A stretch of 41,223 bases of DNA from an uncultured Campylobacter sp. Lineage in GTDB: Bacteria > Campylobacterota > Campylobacteria > Campylobacterales > Campylobacteraceae. The position numbers were made by a program, and so were the translations under genes. Within the stretch, counting starts at the first letter, position 1, and each line of letters opens with the position of its first letter. The stretch covers positions 1-41,223 of the forward strand of contig NZ_CALHGM010000021.1 in the NCBI RefSeq assembly GCF_938030145.1. The letters are read 5' to 3'. The notes under the pieces were generated by a model. The model made no database searches, was not told where the DNA came from, and was given only the letters and a program-made list of their open reading frames with translations. Shown piece after piece: positions 32,293 through 40,083 of the stretch.

Positions 32293-33306
32293 ATGAAGGT
32301 AGATTGGCAAAAATTAGGCGGGCTGCTCCCCGCGATCGTGCAGGACGCGGGTGACGGCGCGGTTTTGATGCTCGCGTATATGAACGAAGAGGCGCTAAGC
32401 CTGACGTTGCAAACGGGCTACGCGCACTACTTCTCGCGCAGCAAGGGGCGCATCTGGAAAAAGGGTGAGAGCAGCGGGCACGTTCAACTCGTGCGAGAGG
32501 CGTTTTTAGACTGCGATAACGACGCGCTGCTACTTAAAGTCGAGCAGTGCGGCGGATCCGCTTGCCACACGGGCTCGCGAAGCTGTTTTTTTAAAGAGAT
32601 TTCGCTACAAAAAGGCGGCGAAAATTTCGATAGTTCGAGCGCTTGCGGCGCGATAAATTTCGCAGAGCACGGCTCTGCAGCCTCTCTCGCGCAGAAAAAT
32701 TCCGCGAATTCTCGCGCAAGGCAAAATTTCGCCGCCTGCGACGGCTTGCAGAATTTAACGCCCAAAAATTCTACTACCTCCTGCAGCAATCAGAGCTCCG
32801 CAATGCAAAGCCCCGCTGCGACGAATTCCGCGTTCACAAATTCCGCCGCAGAGCGCAGCACTCAAAATTTAGACGCCGTCTCGCAAAATTCTACGCTCAA
32901 AAACTCTACGGAAAAAAGCCCGTACGGCATTTTGGACGAAATTTATCACGTCTGCTTGGATCGCAAGCTAAACGGTGAGCCCGCGCTCTCCTACGTCGCC
33001 TCGCTCTACGCGAAGGGCGAAAACGCCTATCTCAAAAAGATCGCCGAGGAGGCGTGCGAATTCGCGCTGGCGTGCAAGGACCTCTCGCGCAGCGGACTTT
33101 ACGCAGATGTCGCGCGCGAGGGCTTCGGCGAGCATAGAGTGGGCGAGCCGCGATACGACGTGATTTACGAGGGAGCGGATCTTTTATTTCACCTTCTGCT
33201 CGCACTTGCGGCGCACAATATCCACCCGGACGCCCTACTTGACGAGCTAGCGCGCAGGCAAGGACAAAGCGGCATCGAAGAGAAGCGCAGCCGAGAAAAA
33301 AGCTAA
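32293..33306 (+). CDS. hisIE: Bifunctional HisIE with long low-complexity linker
   Basis: A 337-residue fusion. Residues 1-103 are phosphoribosyl-AMP cyclohydrolase (HisI), with the zinc/metal motif DCDNDALLLKVEQCG and ACHTGSRSCFF. Residues about 215-325 are phosphoribosyl-ATP pyrophosphatase (HisE), with ILDEIYHVCLDRK, KIAEEACEFALACKD and YEGADLLFHLLLAL. It catalyses steps 2 and 3 of histidine synthesis. Compared with the roughly 200-residue HisIE I recall from C. jejuni, it has an extra 110-residue Asn/Ser/Ala linker between domains and about 20 extra residues inside HisE (LYADVAREGFGEHRVGEPRY). No other his gene is adjacent. The ribosome binding site is AAGGATCAAAG. Confidence 0.93.
   Translation: MKVDWQKLGGLLPAIVQDAGDGAVLMLAYMNEEALSLTLQTGYAHYFSRSKGRIWKKGESSGHVQLVREAFLDCDNDALLLKVEQCGGSACHTGSRSCFFKEISLQKGGENFDSSSACGAINFAEHGSAASLAQKNSANSRARQNFAACDGLQNLTPKNSTTSCSNQSSAMQSPAATNSAFTNSAAERSTQNLDAVSQNSTLKNSTEKSPYGILDEIYHVCLDRKLNGEPALSYVASLYAKGENAYLKKIAEEACEFALACKDLSRSGLYADVAREGFGEHRVGEPRYDVIYEGADLLFHLLLALAAHNIHPDALLDELARRQGQSGIEEKRSREKS
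32622..32891 (+). repeat. Phase-locked RAATTY low-complexity linker in hisIE
   Basis: Eleven cores start at 32622, 32655, 32697, 32706, 32724, 32751, 32766, 32823, 32838, 32865 and 32886. All intervals (33, 42, 9, 18, 27, 15, 57, 15, 27, 21) are multiples of three. The encoded pairs are NF, NS and NL within Ala/Ser/Gln/Thr. The next core, at 32939 inside HisE, is out of phase. Confidence 0.85.
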
Positions 33307-33413
33307 TTCTGCCTTGCGGCGACCGCGAGTTTATTTAGAGCAAAGCACGCCTGAAGCGAGCCGTAAAGCTTGGGGGCGATTTTACGCTGCGAAGGCAAAT
33401 TTAAGGGTTGATA

Positions 33414-34385
33414 ATGAACGAAATTTTAGAGCGAATTTATGAGATAGAAAACCTCGCCGAACTAGAAATTTTTCTGCGCGCCCAGGATCAAATTTTAATC
33501 CGCGAGCGGCTGCTAGGCGAATTTGACCGCTGCGCCTTTTATAAAAACGCTAGCGAGTGGAACAGGGCCGTTAAAATTTGCGAATGCCTAGCGATCGTAG
33601 GCTGGGGCGAGCGCGAGAGCTTAGAGGCGCTGCGCGGGAAATTTTACAACGGTTATGCGATGACCTATTTTTTAAATGCGCACGGCGAGCCGCGCTTTGT
33701 AGAAGCTATGTGGTCGAAACGCAAAACCGGGCTAAGCATGCAAGACGGCGATACGTTTTTTCACGAAAGCCCGGATGCGGCGGACAAAACGCTCGCACGC
33801 CCCGTGAAAGAGGACATTTGTGACCTCAAGCTAAACAGCCAGCGCAACTGGATAGCCAAAAACCCCATCCGCATCACGCGCGCTATCAGCAACTGCTACG
33901 AAAACTCGCGCGCCGTGATAGAAAGCCTCTTTGCGGATCTACAACCGGCGCTAAATGCCAAAATGCGCCCTAAAATTTACGGCTGCGCGATCAACTACAT
34001 CAAGCTATCGTGCGCATTTAGCTTCTCGGATGACGGCTGCAAAACAAACTACATCATCGCGCCCGATAAGCCGCGCCTAAGCTCGCAGCGCGCCTGGGAG
34101 CTGATACGCGAAATGATGAGCGAGGAGGAGCAGCGCGCGGACGGTTACTATATGCGGAACCGCTTTGAGTATTCGCCGTTTAGAAAAGACGCGGGCAAAA
34201 CGGGCGCGCTGATACATTTTGAGCGCGAGTTTAGCGAGCTAGCGCCCATGGAGCAAAAGCGAAAGATGGGCGAATATTTTTTGACGGCGCTAAAGCAGAT
34301 CGCGCAAAAGCAAAGCAAGCTTGAGTATGATTTCGCCGCGATGATAGAGGATTTTGGTAAAATTTTAGGCGAGTGGACGGCGTGA
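33414..34385 (+). CDS. Unknown soluble protein
   Basis: ATG 33414 preceded by AAGGG gives 323 residues. Mixed helical N-terminus (MNEILERIYEIENLAELEIF), a middle with two cysteine pairs, and a helical C-terminus rich in Glu and Lys. No signal, membrane helix or recognised domain. Its position beside an NTF2-fold immunity-like gene and a small immunity-like gene hints at a shared toxin-immunity background, but I have no sequence evidence for that. Composition resembles the rest of the window. Confidence 0.65.
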   Translation: MNEILERIYEIENLAELEIFLRAQDQILIRERLLGEFDRCAFYKNASEWNRAVKICECLAIVGWGERESLEALRGKFYNGYAMTYFLNAHGEPRFVEAMWSKRKTGLSMQDGDTFFHESPDAADKTLARPVKEDICDLKLNSQRNWIAKNPIRITRAISNCYENSRAVIESLFADLQPALNAKMRPKIYGCAINYIKLSCAFSFSDDGCKTNYIIAPDKPRLSSQRAWELIREMMSEEEQRADGYYMRNRFEYSPFRKDAGKTGALIHFEREFSELAPMEQKRKMGEYFLTALKQIAQKQSKLEYDFAAMIEDFGKILGEWTA

Positions 34386-34515
34386 AATCTAGCGCGCGGC
34401 GGCGCGGCGCCTTAAAACACATCGACGGAGTGCAAATCCGCGCTATAAATTTCAGTGCCTTGCGTAAATCATAAAATTTCACTAAAATTTTAAAATCAAA
34501 TTTAAAGGACAGATG

Positions 34516-35406
34516 ATGAAGCAGATCACGATGCAGGAGGCTTTGGTCGCGGTTAGCGAGCGCTACTGCAAAGGCCATCACTACGAAAACGTAGCACTTA
34601 CCGACGAGATGGTGTGCCGCATCTGCGAGGTAAAAAGCCTCGTAAATATGGGCTTTATAGCTACGACCATCACGGACGCGGCACTACAGCATCTAGCCAC
34701 GCTACCGAAGCTTGCGTATCTGCTTTTGCAAGATAGCGATAAGATAAGCGGCGAGGGCTTTAGGCATTTTCGTAATCACGCCAAGCTCGAACACGTCGGC
34801 ATCGAAAACGTCAGTATCACGGATGAGGGGCTAAAAGCGATCGTGCAAATCCCGAAGCTAAAATCGCTGCGCCTGGTCAATTCGCACGTGAGCTTTGCGG
34901 GGCTGCTAGCCGCGGCAGATACGAAAATCCAGTTTTATCTTAGCGGCGGGCAGTTTAGCAAGGAGCAAATCGCGGAATTTGAGCAGGCGCAAAGAGACGC
35001 CGCAAAGAGCAAAAAGAAGCTTGATCCAGATGACCTGGCGGCGGCGCAGAGTGCGCTTTTAGAATTTTTCGCGGCGATGAGCGAGTGGGAGAAATTTGCC
35101 ACATCGCGAATCGATGACGCAGACGACGGCGAGGTGCAGCGCAGGTGCGAGGAGCTCTTTGCGCGCTACTGTACGCCCGTTAGGCGCAGCGGCTTCCGCC
35201 CCGAGGGCATCTCCTTTTCGATGATGGAGGGCGGCACCTACGGCGGGTACGAGCTAACGGACGCCGAATGCGAGAGCAAAAATAAAATTTACATCTACGC
35301 CAAGGACGAACACGGCTTCGCGCGCCGCTTCCTGCTCGTGCGCAAGAATGGGCGCTGGCTCGTAGATAAATACCAAGGCATGGACAGCAAAAACCGCGGG
35401 CTGTAA
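34516..35406 (+). CDS. LRR plus NTF2-fold immunity-like protein
   Basis: ATG 34516 sits 6 bases after AAAGGA (ATG 34513 is too close). The 296-residue product has leucine-rich-repeat-like units at about 40-145 (LATLPKLAYLLL, LKAIVQIPKLKSLRL) and a C-terminal domain from about 185 that ends YIYAKDEHGFARRFLLVRKN then GRWLVDKYQ. That C-terminal pattern recalls the NTF2-fold immunity family, which neutralises toxin domains of polymorphic toxins. No toxin gene is visible, so it may be an orphan immunity gene. LRR repeats next to such a domain are unusual. Confidence 0.62.
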   Translation: MKQITMQEALVAVSERYCKGHHYENVALTDEMVCRICEVKSLVNMGFIATTITDAALQHLATLPKLAYLLLQDSDKISGEGFRHFRNHAKLEHVGIENVSITDEGLKAIVQIPKLKSLRLVNSHVSFAGLLAAADTKIQFYLSGGQFSKEQIAEFEQAQRDAAKSKKKLDPDDLAAAQSALLEFFAAMSEWEKFATSRIDDADDGEVQRRCEELFARYCTPVRRSGFRPEGISFSMMEGGTYGGYELTDAECESKNKIYIYAKDEHGFARRFLLVRKNGRWLVDKYQGMDSKNRGL

Positions 35407-35530
35407 AATTTGAGCGCAAAACGGGGTTTAAATTTCATTCTCGGCGCGATCGCAGAGATAAAATTTAGCCTGCCGCGGGCACTGTGATAAAATTTCATCG
35501 GCGCTGCAAAAACAAAGATAAAGAGGGCAA

Positions 35531-35791
35531 ATGAGCGGTAAAATTTCTGCGTACGACGCGCACGGCGATCAAAGAAAGGTGCGAATGAAAAGGCGAATTT
35601 TCTCCGAGCTGGGCGGCTTCGTGGTGTACGAGCCCGCGCTACTCGCGCGCTATCTGGATGAGCACGGGCTTGCGAGCGGGGACGCTCTTGCTTATTTTAC
35701 GCAGACCGAGCACGGGGGCGCGGTCACAGAAGAGGGTATCGCGGTGCCGATATCGGGCGTCCGCAGCTTTAAAATTTCACAGCACTTATAA
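35531..35791 (+). CDS. Small unknown protein
   Basis: An 86-residue protein with GAGGG before the ATG. Contains RRIFSELGGFVVYEPALLAR and a C-terminal GIAVPISGVRSFKIS strand. Not recognised; its size and place after the NTF2-fold gene suggest an immunity-type protein, but this is inference. Confidence 0.55.
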   Translation: MSGKISAYDAHGDQRKVRMKRRIFSELGGFVVYEPALLARYLDEHGLASGDALAYFTQTEHGGAVTEEGIAVPISGVRSFKISQHL

Positions 35792-35900
35792 TCCATATAT
35801 AATGACGCTGGAATTTAGCGGCACTAATGTATTTTTTTAGAAGCCAATGTTTAATCAAAATTTTATAATTTTAGATGTGGAATTTGCGTTTAAATCAATT

Positions 35901-35931
35901 AAATTTAAGCCGCCAAAGACGGCTTAAATTT
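35901..35931. terminator. 12-bp stem-loop at the 3' end of the dsbI operon
   Basis: Perfect inverted repeat AAATTTAAGCCG (35901-35912) and its complement (35920-35931) with a 7-base loop. The outer base pair overlaps the last base of the beta-propeller stop codon, so the hairpin follows that minus-strand gene directly. It ends in AAATTT and is followed on the minus strand by AATTGATTT, a weak T-rich run. Same design as the stem-loop at 7260. Confidence 0.7.
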
Positions 35932-36818
35932 CATTTCTCAAAAACAAAAACTTTATTCGCTCCGTTTTCTCTAGATGCGACGTAAAATTTTCCATCCTTG
36001 ACAGCTAGCGCATGCGCGTCGCTCGCGCCTTCAAAGCTATAAATCTCCACGATCTTTCTGCTGCGCGGATCAAGCTTTAGGATGCTTGAGTATTGCTTCG
36101 AGAGTAGATAAACAAACTCGCCTTGCGCATCCATACCCGTGATATAGTAGTCGTTTATGTCCCTGCCGTCTTTTACGCCGAGAGCCTCATCGAAGCTCGG
36201 CACGAACTCGCTCGAGAGTAGATTGTCGGCGTCGCTAAAGCTCGCCACGCTCCAGCTTTGCTTTATGTTATCTGGCACGCTAGCGACAAAAAACTCGCCG
36301 TAGAAATCCGAGTGATCCCACGAAAGGATGAACTGCTGTTTGGCGCGCACAGTGGAGTAGCGGTCCTTGAAATCGAGCGTGAAATTTTCGTATCCGTCGT
36401 GCAGATAGCGCCACGCTTTGTTTGCTTCCTCTTTGCTTTGGTTCGGTGCGGGCTTGAAAAACTCATAGGTTTTATTATAGCTCATGAGCCCTACCGAGCC
36501 TTTAAAAAAGCTCGCTGCGACGGTTTCTTCCATCTGCATTATCCAATCGGGCGTGCTTCGTAGATAGCTTTTTACGGTTTTTAGCTCGCCGTCCATTTCG
36601 TAGAGCTCGAATTTTAGCGTACCGAGCAAGAAGCTTCCGCTCGCCGCGTCGTAGTCAAGCCCCGTGACGGGATTATTGTTGTTTAAATTTAGCGTTATCT
36701 CGCCGCTTTTGCGTAGAGGCGTTAAATTTGTCACTGCGCCATCCGCAGGATTTAGATTAAACTCGCCGCCAAACGCCAGTGTGGCGCACAATAGGGTCAA
36801 ATTTAGAAATCTTTTCAT
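35931..36818 (-). CDS. Periplasmic beta-propeller-like protein (separate DsbI C-terminal domain)
   Basis: ATG 36818 with GAGG upstream is preferred over GTG 36830 (which overlaps the dsbI stop), giving 295 residues. A signal peptide MKRFLNLTLLCATLAFGG precedes repeated beta-type segments such as NPVTGLDYDAASGSFLLGTL, GEFVYLLSKQYSSILKLDPR and AHALAVKDGKFYVASRENG, as in propeller blades. In C. jejuni, as I recall, DsbI is a single protein of about 500 residues with a membrane part and a C-terminal beta-propeller. Here the propeller is a separate exported protein immediately downstream, so it likely acts with the membrane part. Confidence 0.72.
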   Translation of the reverse strand: MKRFLNLTLLCATLAFGGEFNLNPADGAVTNLTPLRKSGEITLNLNNNNPVTGLDYDAASGSFLLGTLKFELYEMDGELKTVKSYLRSTPDWIMQMEETVAASFFKGSVGLMSYNKTYEFFKPAPNQSKEEANKAWRYLHDGYENFTLDFKDRYSTVRAKQQFILSWDHSDFYGEFFVASVPDNIKQSWSVASFSDADNLLSSEFVPSFDEALGVKDGRDINDYYITGMDAQGEFVYLLSKQYSSILKLDPRSRKIVEIYSFEGASDAHALAVKDGKFYVASRENGANKVFVFEK

Positions 36819-36826
36819 CTTCAGCC

Positions 36827-37564
36827 TCACTTCGGTAAATTCGGTAGTTTTGGATTCCAGCTTTCGCGGAAGTCAATTTCGGTTTCTTCCCAGTGATCAA
36901 GCTCCCAAAACCACTTTGACGGATCGATGCTCATGCGCGAAGGCGTCGCGGAGGCTAGATAGGGCGGCGGGCCTGCGGTGATAAAGGCCTGCACGCAGTT
37001 AAAAGCCATAATGATCGCAAAGACCGCAACTGCAACTTTGCCTAGCGCAAATTTGGGTAAAACCGCGCCGTATGCGCCCTCTTCGCTTTTTTGCATTATT
37101 TTACCTACGTTTTTGCCTAGCAGCAAAATCACGCCCAAAAATATAATGACGCAAAAATGCACCACTATGACCCAAAACTGCGTGTGTGCGCCTAAAATTT
37201 CAAGCCCGAAGCCCTGCTTGATGTCGAGGTAACCGCCGCCGGTGCCGTCAAGGCTGTAGTGCAAAAAGCCGTCGTATAGCCCAAGGCATCCTAAAAAGAG
37301 GATCGCGGCTAGGTATTTGACAGCAAATCCGTATCTAATGATCAGCAAAGCCACGAATGAGATCGCTACCATGCAAAATCTCTCGTGCCAGCACATGATG
37401 CAGGGACTATCGCCCATACCAAAGCCCAAAACAAGGCATGCGATACCTACGGGCAAAGCGATGAGGGCGAGTGCCGCGAGGGCGAAAAGATTGAAAAATC
37501 GCTTTTCATCTTCGCCCCAGCTCGGCAAATTTTCGGAGCCGTTCGCGAAATTTTGATTTTCCAT
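36827..37564 (-). CDS. dsbI: DsbI-type membrane thiol oxidase, membrane part only
   Basis: A 245-residue protein with five predicted helices (about 25-48, 62-80, 84-102, 128-150, 170-192). The redox motif SPCIMCWHERF (C55, C58) sits in the first periplasmic loop, as in DsbB, which passes electrons from DsbA-type oxidases to quinones. This matches the membrane half of C. jejuni DsbI. TAGGAGCGAG precedes the ATG; dba lies 9 bases upstream. It ends in a soluble tail rich in Trp and Pro, next to the propeller gene. Known partners in C. jejuni include Dba and periplasmic thiol oxidases acting on sulfotransferase AstA. Confidence 0.85.
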   Translation of the reverse strand: MENQNFANGSENLPSWGEDEKRFFNLFALAALALIALPVGIACLVLGFGMGDSPCIMCWHERFCMVAISFVALLIIRYGFAVKYLAAILFLGCLGLYDGFLHYSLDGTGGGYLDIKQGFGLEILGAHTQFWVIVVHFCVIIFLGVILLLGKNVGKIMQKSEEGAYGAVLPKFALGKVAVAVFAIIMAFNCVQAFITAGPPPYLASATPSRMSIDPSKWFWELDHWEETEIDFRESWNPKLPNLPK

Positions 37565-37573
37565 TACTCGCTC

Positions 37574-37741
37574 CTAAAAATTTCCCATAGGCACGACGGC
37601 AAATTTATTCACCCATGCCATCATGATGACGAGTATCGCGACGCCTGCGATACCAAAGCCCATAACCGCGCGCTTTTTCTCGGGTCTAAACCACAACAAA
37701 AGGCCCGCGACGAAAAACATCAGAACCATCAAAAATTCCAT
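37574..37741 (-). CDS. dba: Dba-like small membrane protein
   Basis: Start taken as the ATG at 37741, because AAAGGAG lies 6 bases upstream, giving 55 residues. Two membrane helices (EFLMVLMFFVAGLLLWF, then GFGIAGVAILVIMMAWV) are joined by a short basic loop RPEKKRA. Size, two-helix form and position immediately before dsbI match Dba of C. jejuni, a short protein needed for DsbI function and translated from the same message. Promoter is probably in the AT-rich region 37745-37930. Confidence 0.78.
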   Translation of the reverse strand: MEFLMVLMFFVAGLLLWFRPEKKRAVMGFGIAGVAILVIMMAWVNKFAVVPMGNF

Positions 37742-38327
37742 GCTTTCTCCTTTCTCGTTGAAATTTAATATCGTAAAAATATTACTATTTTGCTTATTAG
37801 ACATATATTAAAAATTGTGTTTTTATCAGTGTAAATAAATTTTTTATGAAATTTTATGATACTAAAATAGCTATTTTTAAGAAAATTTTTTCTATTTCAG
37901 CTTGATTTAAATTTATCTAAAGCATTTCGATTAGCCTGATTTTGCTTATGCGAGTCGCGTGATAAAACGTCACGCGATTGAAATTATAAAATTAGTAAGA
38001 AGATGAACAATGACTTTTAGCGCAGCGGCAAGCGAGTGGGGGCAATCATCGCTGGGGCGCATCCATTTTTCTTGCGGCGGAGCGGTCTCTTGCATTATGT
38101 CTATCTTCTTACGTTTAGGCTGTATTCTTGCACCGCGTTTTCCCCTACTGAGTGCTCGTTTCGGTAGCGGACGCCGCCTCGTTGATAGCAAGCAATACCT
38201 TGCGATCGGTTTATGTCGGTTGCGGATGCTGTTTTATTGTGCAGTTATTTCGGCTTGCATTGCGCAATGAAATTTTGAAATTTTACAAAGCTTGCACAAA
38301 CCGATCACTTTAAATTTTTGCTCGTTC
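37742..38327. other. Intergenic region with 8-bp hairpin
   Basis: About 590 bases without an accepted gene. 37745-37930 is very AT-rich and should hold the dba promoter. A perfect 8-bp stem (TCGCGTGA, 37955-37962, with 37970-37977) has a 7-base loop but no T run. The frames at 37970-38191 (minus) and 38010-38270 (plus) lack ribosome binding sites and look like shadows. Confidence 0.5.
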
Positions 38328-38755
38328 TTAGTCGCGAAATGTTTGCGCGTGGGCTTTAGGCGGCATGCAGACATCCTTGCGTACTCCCTGCTGAACTATG
38401 ACGAGCTTTCGTATCCGACGTCAAAAGCCGCCTGCGACGCTTTCGTGCCGCCGTTTTGTAAGATATATCTAGTTTCCTACAACCTAATGTGCTTTTGAAA
38501 ATCAATTGGGCTTAGCGCAGTATTGTAGGAATTTTTGCGTGTCGTAGCGATACTGCTTGCCGCTAAATTCCACCATTTTACCGCCACGCAGACACAAGCA
38601 CACGCCAGGCTCATAGATCGTCGCGATGAAGTCTGGGGCTTTCTTTGATGGTAGAAGCTAAGCGCCTCTATAGGCTTCTGAGCGTGCCTCTAGGCGGGAT
38701 ATAGCTCGTCCGCGATCTTTGCGGCGTCTTTTAAAATTTTATCTACTTCGTTCAT
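38328..38755 (-). pseudogene. Decayed AraC-family transcriptional regulator
   Basis: A strong ribosome binding site (AGGAG) and ATG at 38755 start MNEVDKILKDAAKIADELYP, but codon 22 is TAG (38690-38692). The same frame continues RHAQKPIEALSFYHQRKP, then shifts by one base to DFIATIYEPGVCLCLRGGK and GKQYRYDTQKFLQY, the AraC N-terminal domain pattern, and stops at 38502. About 25 bases later the C-terminal HTH reads ILQNGGTKASQAAFDVGYES, then SSxFSREYARM, where x is TAG (38396-38398) in place of the usual CAG. The frame shifts again before MPPKAHAQTFRD ending at 38328. The middle, roughly 150 codons, is deleted. It points away from the alcohol dehydrogenase gene it probably once controlled. Confidence 0.85.
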
Positions 38756-38850
38756 GCTCGCTCCTTTAAATTTATGCAGATTACACTTACATTTGCACGA
38801 TTAGGCAAGGAATTTGGACTATCGTGCTACCGCAAAATTTTAAAAAAGGC

Positions 38851-38856
38851 TATAAT
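38851..38856 (+). promoter_or_regulatory. Putative -10 box for the alcohol dehydrogenase gene
   Basis: Perfect TATAAT preceded by GGC, 28 bases before the ATG. The 128-base gap to the decayed AraC gene would have held the operator of the lost regulator. Confidence 0.55.
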
Positions 38857-38883
38857 TTAGCAACTTTATTTAAAGGAGAGAAG

Positions 38884-40029
38884 ATGACAAATTTTAGTTT
38901 TTGCAACCCCGTGAGGATAGAATTCGGCAGGGATAAAGAAAAACATATCGGGCAGTACATGAAGGAAGCGGGCGCGAAAAAAGCTCTCGTACTATACGGC
39001 AGCGAGCGCGTGCGAAAGAGCGGGCTGATGGACGTGGTGGAGAGCAGCTTAAAGGCAAACGGTATAGAATTTGCGCAGCTTGGCGGCATAAAATCAAATC
39101 CCGTGCTAAGCAAGGTAAACGAAGCAATCAAGCTCGCCAAAGAATTTGGCGCCGATAGCGTGCTCGCTGTGGGCGGCGGAAGCGTGCTGGACTCGGCGAA
39201 AGCAGTAGCCGCAGGCGCCTGCTACGAAGGCGACGTGTGGGATTTTTTCACCGGCAAAAATCCTAGCGCCGCGCTTAAAATTTTTGACATCATTACCCTT
39301 GCCGCGACGGGCTCGGAGATGAACTGCGGCGGCGTGGTAACTAAAGAGCAGACTAAACAAAAATACGCGATCAGCGCGCCGTGTCTATACCCGAAGGTCT
39401 CGGTCATAAACCCGCAGCTACAAGTAACCGTCAGCCGCGAGTATCTCGTATATAGTGCGAGCGACATCATCGCGCACAGCATCGAGGGGTATTTTACCGC
39501 TAGCGTCCATCCGGAGATCGTACGAGCCTATATCGAAGCTAACATCAAAACCGTCATCCGCACGACTGAAGCTCTGCTTGCAGATCCGAGCGATTACGAT
39601 GCACGCGCCGAGTTTGCGTGGGCTGCGACGATGGCACTAAACGGGCTAACTTACGTGGGCGTGGGCGGCTTCGGCTATCCGAATCATATGATCGAGCATG
39701 CGATGAGTGCGGTCGTGGACTGCGCGCACGGAGCCGGTCTTAGCGCGGTGATGCCTGCGTGGATGAGGTGGTATAAGGATAGGAATTTAAGCGCGTTTGA
39801 GCGTTTCGCTCGTGAAATTTTCGGCCTTAAAAGCGCGAATGAAGGCACCCTGGCGCTTAAGGCGTGGTTTGATAAGATCGGTACGCCGACTAGCCTCGCG
39901 CAGCTTGGCATCGAAGGTAAGGTGCTGGACGAGATCATAGACGTAGCCGCGACAAACGCTAAAGCGTGGAATATGGCGGAGCTCTACAGCCGCGAAAATA
40001 TCGCTAAAATTTTAGATTTTGCAAAATAA
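38884..40029 (+). CDS. Iron-containing alcohol dehydrogenase, YqhD/BdhA type
   Basis: ATG 38884 with AAAGGAG 5-6 bases upstream gives 381 residues, typical of the family. The nucleotide-binding motif VGGGSVLDSAKAVAAG lies at about 95-110; metal ligands are in SDIIAHSIEGYF, PNHMIEHAMSA and DCAHGAGLS (one Asp, three His). ATGSEMNCGGVVT near 137 is typical of the YqhD/butanol-dehydrogenase group, which uses NADPH to reduce aldehydes to alcohols. The substrate is unknown. Aldehyde detoxification or fermentation is likely. Divergent AraC pseudogene upstream, terminator at 40060 downstream. Confidence 0.92.
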   Translation: MTNFSFCNPVRIEFGRDKEKHIGQYMKEAGAKKALVLYGSERVRKSGLMDVVESSLKANGIEFAQLGGIKSNPVLSKVNEAIKLAKEFGADSVLAVGGGSVLDSAKAVAAGACYEGDVWDFFTGKNPSAALKIFDIITLAATGSEMNCGGVVTKEQTKQKYAISAPCLYPKVSVINPQLQVTVSREYLVYSASDIIAHSIEGYFTASVHPEIVRAYIEANIKTVIRTTEALLADPSDYDARAEFAWAATMALNGLTYVGVGGFGYPNHMIEHAMSAVVDCAHGAGLSAVMPAWMRWYKDRNLSAFERFAREIFGLKSANEGTLALKAWFDKIGTPTSLAQLGIEGKVLDEIIDVAATNAKAWNMAELYSRENIAKILDFAK

Positions 40030-40059
40030 GTCGCTAGCGCATAGATAAAATTTAAACCG

Positions 40060-40083
40060 AAGGGGCGAGCGATCGCCCTTTTC
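40060..40083 (+). terminator. Intrinsic terminator of the alcohol dehydrogenase gene
   Basis: Nine-pair stem AAGGGGCGA (40060-40068) with TCGCCCTTT (40073-40081), one G-T pair, tetraloop GCGA, followed by TC. T-run 40079-40082 overlaps the stem end. It lies about 30 bases after the stop. Confidence 0.7.

Noticed and set aside
37970..38270. Opposed frames of 73 and 86 codons
   Set aside because: No ribosome binding sites and neither is convincing beside the clear AraC remnants further right.
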